Shown here: positions 5,271 through 5,409 of the stretch, piece by piece
How the letters are laid out: every line of letters begins with the position of its first letter
How positions within the stretch are numbered: position 1 is the first letter of the stretch
Source of the DNA: Candidatus Pygmaiobacter gallistercoris
GTDB taxonomy: Bacteria > Bacillota > Clostridia > Oscillospirales > Ruminococcaceae
DNA length: 5,409 bases
Assembly (NCBI GenBank): GCA_019113125.1
Contig: DXIA01000034.1
Coordinates: 1-5,409 of the forward strand
Direction: 5' to 3'
Made by a program: the position numbers and the translations under genes
Notes under the pieces: model-generated
What the model was told of the DNA's origin: nothing
Databases searched by the model: none
What the model saw: the letters and a program-made list of their open reading frames with translations, nothing else

Positions 5271-5409
5271 TTAGGCGCGAGAAAGAATTTTATCGAAAAT
5301 GACCCCCAGATCTTTGGCGGTTTTTTCTGCCTCACCGGTGAGAAGATGACCATATGTGCCAAAGGTATCCATGCTCTTTGAGTGACCGACGATTGGTCGG
5401 ATCTGGCCT
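5271..5409 (-). CDS. Tyrosine recombinase/integrase, C-terminal end (rest outside window)
   Basis: Reading leftward from the window edge, an open frame of 45 codons ends at TAA (5273-5271). It begins GQIRPIVGHSKSMDTFGTYG and continues through HLLTGEAEKTAKDLG. This matches the last catalytic part of phage/ICE integrases: the GHS motif, whose His is an active-site residue, followed 10 residues later by Tyr in TYGHL, the nucleophile that attacks DNA. The typical short helical tail follows. The gene points toward the tmRNA 3' end, the usual position of an integrase at the edge of its own element. Local GC, counted by hand over these 139 bases, is about 47%, clearly below the neighbouring genes. 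It could be a live integrase or a decayed remnant; the visible part has no stop or frameshift. It is too short to assign a subfamily. Confidence 0.85.
   Translation of the reverse strand, partial: GQIRPIVGHSKSMDTFGTYGHLLTGEAEKTAKDLGVIFDKILSRA

Noticed and set aside
5049..5381. 110-codon plus-strand frame in the tmRNA and beyond
   Set aside because: It starts within ssrA, runs through the terminator hairpin and is antisense to the integrase end; no protein family seen.

Overview
The window looks like a GC-rich chromosome of a Gram-positive anaerobe in the Clostridia, possibly a gut member of the Oscillospiraceae/Ruminococcaceae group. The reasons are the gene order SRP RNA - dnaX - ybaB/ebfC - recR (the Bacillus/Clostridia arrangement), strong Shine-Dalgarno sites, vegetative sigma-type promoters, a CCA-encoding one-piece tmRNA and a kinase of a type I recognise from clostridia. 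The genus cannot be read from this sequence alone.

Layout. At 1-788 (+) is the C-terminal part of a sensor histidine kinase cut by the window edge. It converges on a family 4-type uracil-DNA glycosylase (823-1392, -), and one bidirectional hairpin terminator fills the gap between them. The glycosylase has its own extended -10 promoter. Divergent from it, a promoter with a perfect TATAAT drives the SRP RNA (about 1514-1694), whose -35 box is framed by a perfect 8-bp inverted repeat. dnaX (1723-3270, TTG start), ybaB/ebfC (3305-3652) and recR (3663-4262) follow as a tight replication/repair operon with no promoter of its own that I can see. A near-consensus promoter (TTGACA-17-TATAGT) then drives smpB (4335-4805), followed after 24 nt by ssrA, the tmRNA (4830-5177), so the two partners of trans-translation are probably made from one transcript. 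A strong hairpin terminator follows the tmRNA.

Right edge. Reading leftward from the window end is the last 45 codons of a tyrosine recombinase (5271-5409, -), with the GHS motif and the catalytic Tyr at the usual spacing. It is only about 47% GC and sits beside the tmRNA 3' end, a classic integration target. A 9-bp direct repeat (TTTGACCAC twice) lies between. The simplest reading is that the window ends at the left boundary of an integrated element (prophage, ICE or island) inserted at ssrA, most of which lies outside the window.

Most of the window is conserved housekeeping sequence: DNA repair (UDG, RecR), replication (DnaX), protein targeting (SRP RNA) and ribosome rescue (SmpB/tmRNA). 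I found no clearly new multi-gene system. The points worth a second look are the hidden integrase and its repeats, the dyad around the SRP promoter, the shortened-looking SRP RNA, the tmRNA tag and the kinase without a standard G1 box.
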